Part shown: positions 45,728 to 57,540 of the stretch, one piece after another
Position numbering within the stretch: the first letter of the stretch is position 1
Layout: each line of letters opens with the position of its first letter
Assembly (NCBI RefSeq): GCF_963583255.1
Contig: NC_084806.1
Span: 24,488,735 to 24,552,734 of the forward strand
DNA: 64,000 bases
Direction of reading: 5' to 3'
Source: Pyrus communis
Taxonomy: Eukaryota; Streptophyta; Magnoliopsida; Rosales; Rosaceae
Translations under genes and position numbers: made by a program
Notes under the pieces: model-generated
What the model was told of the DNA's origin: nothing
The model's database searches: none
Seen by the model: the letters and a program-made list of their open reading frames with translations, nothing else

Positions 45728-47716
45728 TGATGTGAGAATTACTTGACACTCAAATTAAACCCTCGTTTGACAATTGTAGTAGAATGGATAAGTGAGGGAT
45801 CGTTCTAGACCGGGGATTAGGAGGGCTTGCTAAAACCTTCTAAATTGACTTAAAAACATAAAAACACAATATAAAACACTATTTAATGCTCGAAGAAAGC
45901 AAAACTAAAAATAAGGAAGATTAAGACTAAGACTTCAACGAAATAGGGGGGAATTGGATTTGGACGAATTTAAACTAAAATGAATACTTGGAAACAAAAC
46001 AAATTGTAAATATGGATTTGACGGAAATGAATGGATGGGAAGCTAGCTAAGGGTTCTTTCTCTACACATGATATTTATGCATATGAATCAATTTCCAGTT
46101 ATTCCTTCATTGAATTATGAACGACAATGCCCCAAATTAACCGTGACATCACTAGTTAACCCTCAGATTTTCCTTATATTATTGGATTGGATGGCATCAT
46201 TCGACAACCCAAAACATTCTCAAAAGTTCCCTACATGCCATCATAATAGAGATACAATCGAAGATCATTAAGAATAATGAAAACCATAAGCATTGACAAA
46301 GCATTTGCAACTATGACATCATGTTACTCATGCTAAGAATTAAACTTAACGCGATCGTGACAAGCGACCTTCACTACTTTCAAGTATAAGTTAGTAACGA
46401 TTATGTGAAACCTTCTTAAACTTTAGCCACATATTCATGCATGCTAATTAAGTGTCGACCCTCAATCAACAAACACAAATAAGTTAATCATCAAATAGTT
46501 AAGCCAATTGCATTCATGAATCAAGAGTTCATAACCGGAATTCATCAATTCATATCACATAAATAATCATGGTATTGAAATCACCCCTAGCCAAAAAGGG
46601 TTTAGTTCCTCATAACTTTGAAATCAAAGAAACACCTAAACATTCCAACAACTCAAACTTGAATTGTATGAACGTTTAGGCACTCTTCTCTTCCATTCCT
46701 CATATTACAAAACAAAGAGAATTGAATTTAAACATTGAAATCAAAGAAACGCGTAAACATTCCAACAACTCAAACGTGAATTGTATGAACGTTTAGGCCC
46801 TCTTCTCTTCGTCTTCGTTGTAGCACAAGGACTAAGGGATGTTGTTGGTGTGTTGAATGGATTGGGGGATTATGGAAATGGAAGAAATGGAGGAGAAAGG
46901 GAAGGGAATGGTGCAGAAAATGGAGAGACTTTTGGCTAGGGAGAAGATGGAAGTGTTTGTGGTGTGTTGTGTATGAAAAATGAGATGTTCTTGAATGAAT
47001 GAATGCAAGGGTATTTATAGGAGTAGTGGAGGGAACATATGGCTATGTCATTTGTAGGTGAAGTAGGTGGATGTTGTAGGTGAAGTAGGTGGATGTTAGG
47101 TGAAGTAGGTGGATGTTGTAGGTGAAGTAGGTGGATGTTGTAGGTGATTATGAGTGATAAGTGATAAGTGTATGATATGTTAAGTGATAAGTGAATGATT
47201 ATGATAAGTGATAAATGAATGTATGATATGATAAGTGGTGAATGATATGTGGTGTGTGATAAGCGATATGTGATAAGTGATTGAGTGTATGATATGATAA
47301 GTGGTGAATGATATGTGATAAGTGATATGTGTTAAGTGATATGTGGTGTATGATATGTGATAGTGTGGAATGTTGAAATGTTATGCACGGCTAAGGATAA
47401 AGGAAAGGTTTAAATGTCCTAAAACTAAAGGGAACAAGGTTCTAACACTTTGGTCTTTAATTAGGTCTTCAATTTCGTCCAACACTTTGGTCTTTAATTA
47501 GGTCTTCAATTTCGTCCAACACTTTGGCTTCAAGCATAAGCTATCCGTCCTTAGCCCAAAAGTGCTCCAAAAGTCTCCAAAATGCATCTTTTTGCTCCTT
47601 TAGCCCTTTGGACCTACAAACACACGAAAATAGCTTAAAGTACTAAAATAACTAAAGAAACATAACGTAAATGCACGAGAACAAGCTATTTAAGTCGCAT
47701 GAATATGCTCCTATCA
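45728..47716 (-). repeat. 5' LTR of Athila-like element 2
   Basis: 1989 bp, nearly identical to 38472-40473. A TATA-like CCTATAAATA lies on the - strand at 47012-47021. Confidence 0.92.
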
Positions 47717-48147
47717 ACATACTCTTCGCTATTGTCACCTAAGAAAACCTGGATAGTAATGTTGTATTGCACACCAACCATTTTATGGATCTTTTGAAAG
47801 GTTGAACTAACTTTATGTTTTGACTTTAACAAACTAACCCAAGTCATTCCTGTACAATCATCAATAAAAGTGACAAACTAGTGAACACCACCAAGAGTAG
47901 CTATTTTCGAAGGACCACACACATCAGAATGCACAATCATAAACGGAACGGAACTTTTATTTAAACTTGGAGGAAAAGAAGTTCGATGGCTTTTAGCCAT
48001 ATCACAAACATCACACTTAAACTGAGAAACATCGTTCTTAACAAACAAACTAGAAAATAACTTATGCAGATAACCAAAAGAAGCATGCCTAAGGCGTCAG
48101 TGCCACATCCAGATGTCCGACACTATATTAGTATCCCTTTAAGAATC
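47717..48147 (-). pseudogene. Copia integrase, N-terminal and core part
   Basis: On the - strand the tract reads integrase core sequence in broken frames: segments equivalent to FVTFIDDCTGMTW, CDICDMAKSH and VHSDVCGPS are visible. It precedes (in protein order) the part at 38093-38471. Confidence 0.7.
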
Positions 48148-49568
48148 CTATACAGAAAAAGCTTGAGTCAATAGGCCAAAACTACTTGTAGTCAACTCTA
48201 AGTAATAAAGCTTCCCTTGTCTAATACCATAACCAATCGTCTTCCGCATCCGGATGTCCTTAAAAACACAAAAATAGGGCACAAAAAATAACCAATGTAA
48301 AGCAATGGTTATTTGGGCAACGGATAACAAATTATAATTTAAAGAGGGAACCGCAAGAACAGTTTCAAGTTTCATGGTATCAAAAAGAGCAACCGTGCCT
48401 TCCCTGATAACCGAGGTGGCATCCCATTAGCAACATTAACCATGGTTTGTGTGGTGCTTTTAAGGGATGAAACTTGTCTAGAATCACAAGTCGTATGTTC
48501 AGTAGCTCCAAAATGAATTATCTTATTCGTAACAGGAGTGGAAATATTTAGTGATTTAACATCACTACTACTTGTCATAGCAATCATGGCAGAGGCCTTG
48601 TTCGCTATTTGATCTGCATCATTCTTGGTTTCTGTAATGGAGGCTCGGGATTTGGTGCAACGAGGATCACGGGTCTTATCCTAATTCTCAAGCTATCCAA
48701 TCAGCTCAAAACAGCGACTCTTCGAGTGTCTTATCATGCCACAGTGTGGGCACTTACCTTGGGGATGGTCTCAACTTGTTTGGCAAGGGCAAGTTTGTCC
48801 TTGCTAGTTTTGTGACCCAGCTCAGTTTGACCAAGAGGAAGATCCACGTGTCTTTGCTACCATGGCAGCAGGTTCATTCTTGTTAACTTCCATCTTCATT
48901 GCTTCCTTTCGATTGGGTTCACGATGAACATAGCTATAAGAAGCCTGAAGCCTAAATGGGGGATCCTTCCACAACACTTCTCCATGAACCTAATCAAACA
49001 CATCATCGAGGCCACCAAGAAACGCATAGACTCGTTGTTTTTCAATGGATTTGTGAAACATTTGAATGTCGTTCTCACACTCCATGGACACCTTATTAAA
49101 GTGATCCATTCCTGGAAAATCTTAGTTAGTTCCCTGAAATAAGTAGCTAAAGTCGACCATTCTGACAAAGATGTGATGCCTTCTGATTCAAAGAATATAT
49201 TTGTGCCTCGTCGTTCTCATCAAAGTAGGCTGCCTTAAGAGTGTCCCAAATCTCCTTCGAAGTAAATAACTGAATGTACCGTTTCATAATCTCCGGCTTC
49301 ATTGAAGACAATAGCCAACTCTTAATTCTTTAATTCTCAGAGAACAATCATCGTATTTAGGATCGTCTTCGTTAGGTGTCTTGATAGACCCACGAAGGTA
49401 CCCTATCTTCTTCCTTCCAGCTATATGGATTTAAATGAGAAGAGCCCATAAATCATAGTTTTTCTCATCAAATACCATACTTAGGTTGAAACTAGAATTA
49501 CCCGACTACACCATAATTGGAGCTGCAATAGAAACAATCGCAGAACCAGTCGTCTTTTCCTCAGTCAT
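48148..49568 (-). pseudogene. Copia gag and protease region
   Basis: The ATG at 49568 starts a gag with FDEKNYDLWALLI and FLGGLDDVFDQVRGEVL-like sequence. A CCHC zinc knuckle, CPHCGMIRHSKSRC (near 48715-48780), follows, then a protease-like stretch with KIIHFGATEHTTCDS replacing the usual DSGAT box, then the GAG-pre-integrase segment VPSLNYNLLSVAQI and GYGIRQGKLYYLE. Several stops and frameshifts separate these pieces. Confidence 0.75.
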
Positions 49569-49838
49569 ATGTCTTGATATTGGTATAACTCAGAACTTGC
49601 AACGTGCAACGTTGTGATGGGAATCTAGAACAAGGGAACAGACTAACAGAAAACTGGGCAGTAACGACTCTAAGTCGCTTGCTCCAATAAATCAGGGACA
49701 TGTAACAACTTGAACAACAACGACTTTAAGTTGCTTGCTATTTATGTCGAAATAGAGGCACAACGAAAGTATGCTGAGCACGGCAATACCAAACCAATTA
49801 GGGCTCGGTTTTTTTCCCTAACTCAACTCTGGTGCCAA

Positions 49839-49892
49839 GAAGAAAGAATGATTTCCAATATGATTTGTATTCTTCTCATTCAGAAGTATATA
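49839..49892 (-). repeat. Copia 5' LTR end, truncated
   Basis: It matches the 3' LTR segment at 34480-34559 and abuts the primer-site-like sequence. It stops at CACTACTAAG (49893), the start of another element. Confidence 0.55.
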
Positions 49893-51790
49893 CACTACTA
49901 AGAATAACTGCTTGGGCGACGAAGGGGCAAGCGTCGGGCAAAGGCCAATACCATCGTTGGAAACATTGGGCGGCGAAGAAAACGTCGTGCAAATTCTGTC
50001 ATGCAAAACTCGTGATGTCAGACGTTGTGCGATGGAGGAAAGTGTCACACCAAATGAAGGTTGCGCATCATAATTGATGGTTGTTGCGCATGATCAACCG
50101 GTGAAACTGGGGTTCGACCCCCAGATTGTTGCATGATGGACATAGGGGTTTGGACCCTAAACTCTTGTGCGACGAGCATAGAGACCGTTGTAATAAGATT
50201 TTAAAATTAGTTTTTAAAATAATTTTTATTTATTCATTATTTTTTTATTATGTTTTTCCTTTTAAATGTTAATAATGTACACACAATGGAAAAAAGTATT
50301 TTTAAATTTGAAAACAATTTAAAACAAAACTAAAATTGGTAGTCATCCATGTCATAATCGCCTGTTGGTGGTGTTACTACTGTGGCTTGGAGCTGGGAGA
50401 TTTTTTTCTGGAGGTGGTTCAATGTTAGGGAACTAAATGCCAGAGATTTGAAGTATGCGACGAATTTGGTTCATCAAATTCGTTTGGGCCGCAATCTAAG
50501 ATTGCTGGGTGGCAATACGCTCCTTCAGGTCGAACACTTTAGATGTTAGCATTTCGACATCTCCTGTTCTCCGCCTAGATGATGAGGCAGACGGATCCCG
50601 AAGGTAGGTTTTCCCATGCCCTCGGTGAACATTCCCATGCCTACGATCGAGGGTCTAATCGAGTGTGTTTGTCATGATCTCAAAATTGACATCCTCATAG
50701 GGAAACACCTCTTCGATTGGCCTTCTCCACCATGGTGGACTAGAAAAATGAAATAAACAAATTAATTTGAATACACATGTAATTAATATTAATACTAATT
50801 AAATATTAAAAATTTGAAATAACTTACATGAAGTTGCACCATTAGCTCATCCCCAGGCCGAACATACACCTCATTGAACATGTCAATCTTAGGAAACTTT
50901 GACCCCCCTGCAAAAATTTAAAAATTATTAGCATAGATTACCAATTATGTAATAGAGAGTAAAAAGAATGAAACTTAAAATAAATATACAATTGCCTTAC
51001 GTCGCTACTCCAACCTATAAGAGAAGTGTCGTGAGCCGGAGCAGTGAAAAAGTTTCTTCTTCGATCGATTGATCGAGTTTGCCTTCATTTTTTTCTGTTG
51101 AATTTAAAAAACGTGTTAGTTTAGATATTTATAACAAATTAATGAAAAAAATTAACATATTGTTTAAAAATATAAATATTTTGATTAAATATTGTTGAAA
51201 TATATATTATACTTACGAGGTATTTCTCGTCTTGAAAATGGCCATAGAGCTACTCCCATTCATCTCAACAGTCCACCAACTTTATAGGGCACCCAACTGC
51301 TAGAGTGCCCTCCGGACCGTCATATAGCTCATAATGCTTGTGGAGGTCGCTCTTGCATTGGGTGAACCTACCGGCACAAAGCTTGTTGATGTACTAGGTT
51401 TGATTGGCATGCAGGTCCTTGAGGTCATAATAATGCTACAAAACTCAACAAATAAATAGTAGTTAAAATTTATAATATTTGTATACTTTAATAAATTTAG
51501 TATTTGAGGTTGAAAATACTTACTGATAATTCATGAAGAATGGCTTCCTTGACTTCATGTCGGACAGCTTTCCATGACTCCCATAGGAGTGGGCAATGAT
51601 TCCTGATCATCGACCCAATGTCGCTAGCAAACACACTATGTTGCTCCTTTGTTGCAGCCACACGATGTCGAGGATCCCACATAATGGTGATCTTCTCGGT
51701 CGTGGTGCGAGTGGTCTGTGAAGTCTTTAGCAGTCCGCAAGGGCCCTTGTTTTTAAGTAAACATTCGACGAATTCTATTTTCTACCGAAA
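49893..51790 (-). mobile_element. CACTA (En/Spm)-type transposon fragment
   Basis: CACTACTAAGAATAACTG at 49893 is a CACTA-type terminus directed inward, inserted in the copia LTR. The first 300 bp carry GCGACGA-type subterminal words. The remaining sequence contains a decayed transposase on the - strand. I did not find the inverted partner end, so the right limit is open. Confidence 0.55.
50340..51790 (-). pseudogene. Plant Ptta/En/Spm-type transposase remnant
   Basis: The - strand reads, with stops and frame changes, DIGSMIRNHCPLLWESWKAV, GRFTQCKSDLHKHYE, MKANSINRSKKKLFTAPAHD, SPPWWRRPIEEVFPYEDV and a Gln-rich end IAAQTNLMNQIRRIL. This matches the plant transposase family associated with CACTA elements. 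Its position directly inside a CACTA terminus supports the call. Confidence 0.65.
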
Positions 51791-52667
51791 ATTTGGCCGA
51801 ACCTCCAAACAATATAATAACAAAAACAACACATCCACCCAACAATTCAAACAATTTATACCAATTGGGGACATTAAAACAAAATTTACAACTTGTTGAT
51901 ATGACTTTACATTGGGAGTCTGCAACAACTTTTGGCTTCCAAGGCCAGGTGTGCCAACTTAAATCGTTTACAGTAAAGTGGCCATTTAATAAAGGTTTTC
52001 TCGTCAATTGTGAATAAAAATCCACATGTCAGCTCCAAAATTTTCTGAATTATTTTTTGCTCCACAAATAGTAAGACTAATATGTCCTCTTTTGTATTAA
52101 TTAATTTAGTATTCCCGCGGCCCATTTCTACACCCACTCCTATTTTCTTTTCTATTTTCTTTTTGTAATTTCTCTTTTATATAACTTCCATGCATAACAT
52201 GTATAAAAGTGGCCAGTTTCCTAACTACAAAATATTATTTTAATATTTGGGTGGTATTAGATATTTTAAATTCGTGCATGAAGGAATGCACATTTTACAT
52301 CATATAAATTTTTATTATAACTATTAATCAAATTATGACTTGAATATCACAATATTTAGCGCACAATATTAGTGCACAAATTTAGTGTATAATATTATTT
52401 GTGATATTTCACCAAATTTACCTATTTTTCAAGGTAGCATGAAGTTATGTTTAATGGAGTGCTGCTCTCCTAAGGTCCTCATTTTGAGGATTTGTGAGGA
52501 CCAAAAACATACTAGCTATAAAATTATATTAGTTCAGATCTAAAATCTTAAAATATTTGACAACTTAATAAAGCAAAACAAGAAAATGAGTTTTCTAATG
52601 ATTCATAGATTTTAAGTTGGTTTTGCTTTATTAAATGTCAAATATTTTAAGTCTTTAAATTTAAATT
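51791..52667. other. AT-rich sequence, no feature recognised
   Basis: Possible continuation of the CACTA element, but neither coding sequence nor a terminus can be seen. Confidence 0.4.
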
Positions 52668-54326
52668 TGTAACAGTCCGTTCCCAATTTTACGGTTTTTA
52701 TAATTTTAATAAGTGAATTTATGAAAATGCCATTCGAGGCAAATGCATTGACTTTGTTTGACCACCTTGTCGTGTCATGTAAGATCTATTTTCTTGGGGT
52801 ATTCTCGTAGTATTCGTTTCTAGGAATGCGTGAGCGCAAATAGAATGTGATTCGAAATTATAACGAAGATTTTATGAGGTTTTGAACGTCGAGGATATTT
52901 TGGTAAATTGATAATTAATTGGACTTGTGATATTTTTGTCTAACTATTAGGTGACTGCCACGTGGGCACCCAAAAATTCTAGAACTCTCTCTCCTCCCTT
53001 TTCTCTCCCGTTCTCTCTTTCTCTCGAGAATTCTCTCACTCCCTCTCGGCTCTCCCTTTCTTCCCATGAAACAAACCACCACTACACCAAAATTTTGGCT
53101 TGTTGAACACCAAAACCACCATTATCTGCATGCCCTCACCACCATAAACTCCGTTGTGATTTTTATTTCATTGAAAACGAACCCGAAACACGAGTTCGAA
53201 GAACAAGATTTTGGGCCGAGACTTCTAGGCATGATTCAGACAATTTTCAGCCATCTTTTGAACTCAAAACATGTATAAATCGATTCTTGTCATTGATTAG
53301 GTAAATTTTCATGTTTGGATCGCGTGATTGGGGTTGAAAAATGAGAAAGTTATAACGATTTAAGGTTTGCCCAGTTTCCAACGAACTCAGGACCTTCCAG
53401 ACCATTTTTCCAGCCAAACCATGGCGATTTAGCCATCAGGAAAGGTACCACTCTATTTGTCTCGTTCCAAAATATGATTTTCGTTTTTGAATCACTGAAT
53501 TTAGTTGAGTATTGACAAAGTTATGGACGTTTAAAGGTTGCCCAGAAATTCCGGCAAGAACCCAGTTTTTTTTTTTTCCGCGGACAGCCATCTTTCAGTC
53601 CATTTTCTGGCCACCCCCGGTCACCGTTTGGACTCCAAGCAAGTATAATCTTGTTTTACACTTCTCTAACTTCGTTTTGGTATATCATGGGTTGAATTTG
53701 GTTAAGAAACGAGTGAGATATGGAGTTCTAAAGATTGCCATAAAATCTGCAAAATTTGTAGAATCCGGCTACCGGAGAGGTTGAAGAAGAGGAATATTCT
53801 TTGGAATATTCCCTGCATTGACTGTTGACTTTTGTTGATTCTTTACGGGTTTTGACTCAGAATCTAACTTAGGGTAATTCGATGTTTTGAATCCATTTTT
53901 AACATTCATTTAATGAAATTCTAATGTTTTAATGTAGTTTCATAGTTGATCGGCTAATTGACCGCCACATGGATTTGTGAGTGGCGGAGATCCAACCGTC
54001 GGATCATGGTAAGATTTTAGTATGTTATTCTAGAAGCATAACGTGGATCTTTATCGGAAATCCAAGATGCGGATCTTCTGAAACGAGTTACGTAGGATTA
54101 TGGACCCTACCGTCGACCTTTGACTAACGGTTGACTTTTGATCAATGGCTCACAAATCATTCTAGAACGTCCGGGGATGTGTTTTATGTAAGTTACGAGT
54201 TCTATCGATAAGAATTCTGAGATGTGACTGAATATTTGTTCTAGGTGACGATCGTTCATGATGTCTTGATATTTGTGCTAGGGAATTGTAGCGCGGACTC
54301 CAGGTGAGTGGGTCTTTTCCTTTTTA

Positions 54327-54371
<45 letters not shown>

Positions 54372-55399
54372 TAAATGATAGTTTCCACAAATGCTTTTGA
54401 ATTGATTCATGCACTTCATGCCATGTCTAAAATGTGTGATATTTTAAGTATTGCATTATTATAAATCGTGAATTATATCATTTGATATTGTGAAGGCCTA
54501 GGTAAACTTCAGGTGAGTATATTGTGATGGTATTGGTTGCATTGCACATTGTTATGCATAGATACATTTAGAGCTCATCATGGCTGTACCCCAGTATTAG
54601 TGCTTCCGCTTGAGGTTAGGGCGTAGTCCTTCACGTGATGTTCAGCTCCTGCACCGCACGCTCACCTTGGATCCAAGTCAGCCCTATCGTATAGATCACA
54701 ATAGGTGGTTCCAACTCGTAGGTGACTCGCGATTATTCGCACATCCTTCACTTGATCGTAGCACTTGAGCGTACATATTACACCCAACCCTATCGTACAG
54801 ACCACACTAGGTGGTTCCGACTCGTGTGCTAGCATATATTGATGAGTTATAGCTCCAGTCGTGCAGGTCACATTTGATGACTCCAACTGGCATATTACTT
54901 TATATTGATTTCACCTGGCTTACACCTTTTAATGCGGAAACGTTATGACATGGCATACTTCAGTTTTCACTGGTGTTGTGCATTGGTTTTCCATGCGTAT
55001 GTAGTATTATTTTCTGGAAACTATACGGGTTTTATAGTGAGGGGTTATAACATTTTCAAAAGGTTTTTATTAAAACTTTATTTTTAGGCCTACTCACCCT
55101 TATTCTTCACCCCTCCAGGTTTTAGCTGCTAAACGTTTATATCGACAAGGATTCTTGACGAATCTCACTATAGGTGGCTACCTCTGAGGGTATAATTCTT
55201 ACCCACTTTACTGTACTGTACTTATGCTCAGTCGTCGTGTGTGAAATAGGTTTATTCCTGCTCATCACGCACTCTTGTATTTAGACACTTTTAAGTTTAA
55301 ATTTATTCACATTTTCCATATCACTATACTTTATGGCTTCGTCACCTTCCAAGTGTTGGCCAGCATATCTCGATTCAGAGTCCTAGTGGACATTTCGAA
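52668..55399 (+). repeat. Del/Tekay-like gypsy LTR, right end truncated
   Basis: It starts TGTAACAGTCCGTTCCCAAT, close to the TGT.ACA.CCCGTCCC start of Del-type LTRs in Rosaceae. It contains their usual landmarks: CCAGGTTTTAGCTGCTAA near 55117, repeated CCCTATCGTA.AGA(C/T)CACA blocks at 54680-54860, and TCAGAGTCCTAGTGGACATT near the end. The expected ...TGTGACA terminus and any internal region are missing. Lineage assignment is from memory. Confidence 0.55.
54330..54370. repeat. TG microsatellite
   Basis: About 20 uninterrupted (TG) units inside the LTR-like sequence. Confidence 0.9.
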
Positions 55400-55720
55400 T
55401 TAAAATGTATCAAAATTAATATAATCTTGTGATTAATATGAATTTTAACCTTCAAATTGACAACCTTAAGAGAGCGTGACTGATATTGGATTGACACACA
55501 TTTAAGGTGCTTTCTCAGCTGTGCCACATGTCGTAGTATATTTCCAACATTTGGCCCGATGCGACACGCAAACGCTCTCCTTGGCTGACATCTGCTAACG
55601 ATCCCTACCGCCACAGAATTCATTTCGATCTCCTCTTCAGTTCATCCCAAGAACCAAAGAATTTTCAATACGTTTTTGTTCCCAAAGCCAACGAAGAAAC
55701 AACAAAAACCAGAGAAAAGA

Positions 55721-55927
55721 ATGACGCAGAGCAAAGTGTTGGTAGGGTTAGGAGGCCAGAAGAAACGAACCATTAAGCGTAATAAGAGGAAGAAAATGAT
55801 CAACAAAGTGATACACTATCTCACTTCTGACACTTACATGTTTGCGCCTCTAATCTCCCATCCACCTCACTCCTTTGGCTCCCCCATAAAGACACCGACT
55901 TCTTCTTCTTCTTCTTCTTGTACTTGA
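55721..55927 (+). CDS. Small conserved plant protein with SDxYMxAPL motif
   Basis: 68 codons. The N-terminus is strongly basic (KKRTIKRNKRKK). The core reads MINKVIHYLTSDTYMFAPLI, and the end is Ser-rich from a TCT repeat. I recognise YLxSDxYMxAPL as a motif of small uncharacterised plant proteins but cannot name the gene. It is preceded by an unremarkable 5' leader (from about 55640) and lies between transposon remnants. A related module follows at 56090. It could be one gene with an intron (possible AG acceptor at about 56065) or two tandem copies. Confidence 0.5.
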   Translation: MTQSKVLVGLGGQKKRTIKRNKRKKMINKVIHYLTSDTYMFAPLISHPPHSFGSPIKTPTSSSSSSCT

Positions 55928-56064
55928 GGTCTATATTTTTCTACTTTTTATTTATTTATTTGTAATTTCTTTTAATGGCGTTTGTAGTGTAGGTAGAGTA
56001 CTTCTGTTAGTGGGTTTGTGAAGATTTGACTGTATCAGTGGTATTTATGTCCTCATGATTAGAA

Positions 56065-56349
56065 GCAAGGCAACCCATCGAAGGAAACAGCAAGACGTTG
56101 CTCAACAATGTTGGGGACTATCTCAAGTCTGACTCTTACATGTATGCTCCCCTGCTTGCTCCACCACCGCAAACCAGCACTAGTACTACGAGCCCTCCAA
56201 AAGATATATTTTTGGTGTCACACTTGCTCCTAACTTTTGTTGGTGCTCTCCCTCTTTCTGGGGGGAACCTTAAGTTTACATGGGTTGTCATAATATTAAC
56301 TGTGTTAGGCCATATACGTTTAATTGGTTTTGATTACATCAAGGAGTAG
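56065..56349 (+). CDS. Second SDxYMxAPL module (exon or tandem copy)
   Basis: The frame from about 56089 reads KTLLNNVGDYLKSDSYMYAP then LLAPPPQTSTS, closely parallel to the first module at 55796. The basic N-terminus is missing and no ATG precedes the module except an internal one at 56098. It therefore looks like a second exon or a 5'-truncated duplicate. After PPPQTSTSTTSPP the frame becomes hydrophobic and may be read-through of non-coding sequence to the stop at 56349. Confidence 0.4.
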   Translation, partial: ARQPIEGNSKTLLNNVGDYLKSDSYMYAPLLAPPPQTSTSTTSPPKDIFLVSHLLLTFVGALPLSGGNLKFTWVVIILTVLGHIRLIGFDYIKE

Positions 56350-56953
56350 TGGAATTTTGAATCACTGAACAATATGTATTATGTCGGCAGAAGTTTTTAC
56401 TGTTGGACATTTGGACTCTGCTTAGCATGCAAGCAAATTCCATTGATGTAAACGATAATTCTCAGCTGCATACCAATTATAAACTAGCTGTGATCACTTT
56501 AGCACTAAAATTCAAAATCTATTACAACATTTAAAGTCAATTAAACAATTGAGCGGGACGGTAGATCTGCAAATTCCTGTCTTATTTGAGTACATGCAAT
56601 GGCGGTTATAATTGTATAATTTGTGGCGAACCCTTACCGGTGTAGAACAGAGGCCAATAGAAATGTACAAAACGGAAAATACCCCTGCGTAATCTAGTAA
56701 GCGATCCTACAATCGAACTTGGTCAAGTCATGAATTGTAATTGATTTGTCTTTCGGAAAATATGAATGGGCATTACATATATGCAATTCGGTGGTTCTTG
56801 GAATATGCACATCTATTTGAGATGCAATGTACCTATACAGTTATCAAATTGTGGATGGGTACATCATGTTAATTGATATTGTGAATTAGGATGTGTTTTG
56901 GTGAGGTGTTTTCAAGTCCTAGGGAATTGAGGTTAAGTTTGTAACCGACGAAG
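56350..56953. other. No feature recognised
   Basis: Intergenic sequence of ordinary composition, possibly the 3' UTR and downstream region of the small gene. Confidence 0.4.
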
Positions 56954-57072
56954 ATTAGAAATGCACCATATGAGCATTACAAAGGGATTTTTAAATCCAT
57001 AGATGGAATGAATCATTTACAAATCTCTCGTACATGCATGTTTTTGTAATGCTTATATGGTGCATTTCTAAT
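56954..57072. mobile_element. Small hairpin (MITE-like) with 30-bp inverted repeats
   Basis: ATTAGAAATGCACCATATGA at 56954 is inverted at 57043-57072 with one mismatch over 30 bp; the loop is about 59 bp. No target duplication was resolved, so it may be the core of a larger MITE. Confidence 0.6.
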
Positions 57073-57270
57073 CCCTCATTTCTAACATCTTTTTATCCAT
57101 CCCTTACTAATTTTTCTTCATCCATTATGTGAGACTTTGATTAACTCGTAAGTGGTAACCTTATAGTACTCATGTTAGTCTCATGATATTAATTCTATCC
57201 ATTGGATGAGTGGTTGTAGCCATAAGGTTTCATTGTAAAGTTTGGTGACATATCTTACCACCATGTTGTG

Positions 57271-57370
57271 AATAAAGTGAAAATTAGGACCTATTTGATA
57301 ACCATTTTTGAAACCTAAAAATAAAGTGAAAACTTGGACCTATTTTATTACCATTTTTGAAACCTAAAAA
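57271..57370. repeat. Direct repeat of a 49-bp unit
   Basis: AATAAAGTGAAAA..GGACCTATTT..TACCATTTTTGAAACCTAAAA occurs twice back to back. Confidence 0.8.
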
Positions 57371-57540
57371 CTTATAACTTGTTTGAAAACTCCTAATTTT
57401 TTGAAATTAGTACTTACCAAACAAGTTTTTAGTTTCCAAAAAAAATAAAAACAAAAATGAAATGGTTATAAAACAACTCTTAACCACCAACTAGGCATAG
57501 TTTAAACTCCAGTACCCATGGATGGGATCTTGTCACTATT

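Larger units (their letters stand above)
38472..47716 (-). mobile_element. Athila-like non-autonomous LTR element 2 (young)
   Basis: 9245 bp with ends TGATGTGAG...CTCCTATCA and target duplication ACATA (38467-38471 and 47717-47721). The 5' LTR is 45728-47716, the PBS 45706-45722, and the polypurine tract lies at 40474-40490. The two LTRs are almost identical: three substitutions and one 13-bp repeat-unit difference by eye over 2 kb. The internal 5.25 kb has a complete gag-like ORF and the antisense coiled-coil ORF but no pol. The LTR is a different subfamily from element 1 while the interior is clearly homologous. Confidence 0.92.
34480..49892 (-). mobile_element. Ty1/copia retrotransposon, decayed and twice interrupted
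   Basis: On the - strand the order is: LTR end (near 49840-49892), primer-site-like TTGGCACCAGAG (49825-49838), gag, zinc knuckle, protease/GAG-pre-integrase, integrase, reverse transcriptase, RNase H, LTR (about 34480-34559). This is the copia gene order. A roughly 50-bp stretch (CCAATATGATTTGTATTCTT) is shared by both LTR ends. The exact LTR limits are not resolved, and the outer LTR is cut by a CACTA-type end at 49893. Insertions at 36855-38092 and 38472-47716 split the integrase. Many stops and frameshifts show it is inactive. Confidence 0.8.

Noticed and set aside
50100..50125. GGGTTCGACCCCC resembling a tRNA B box and T arm
   Set aside because: No A box, acceptor stem or cloverleaf can be built around it, and it lies in the subterminal part of a CACTA-type element.
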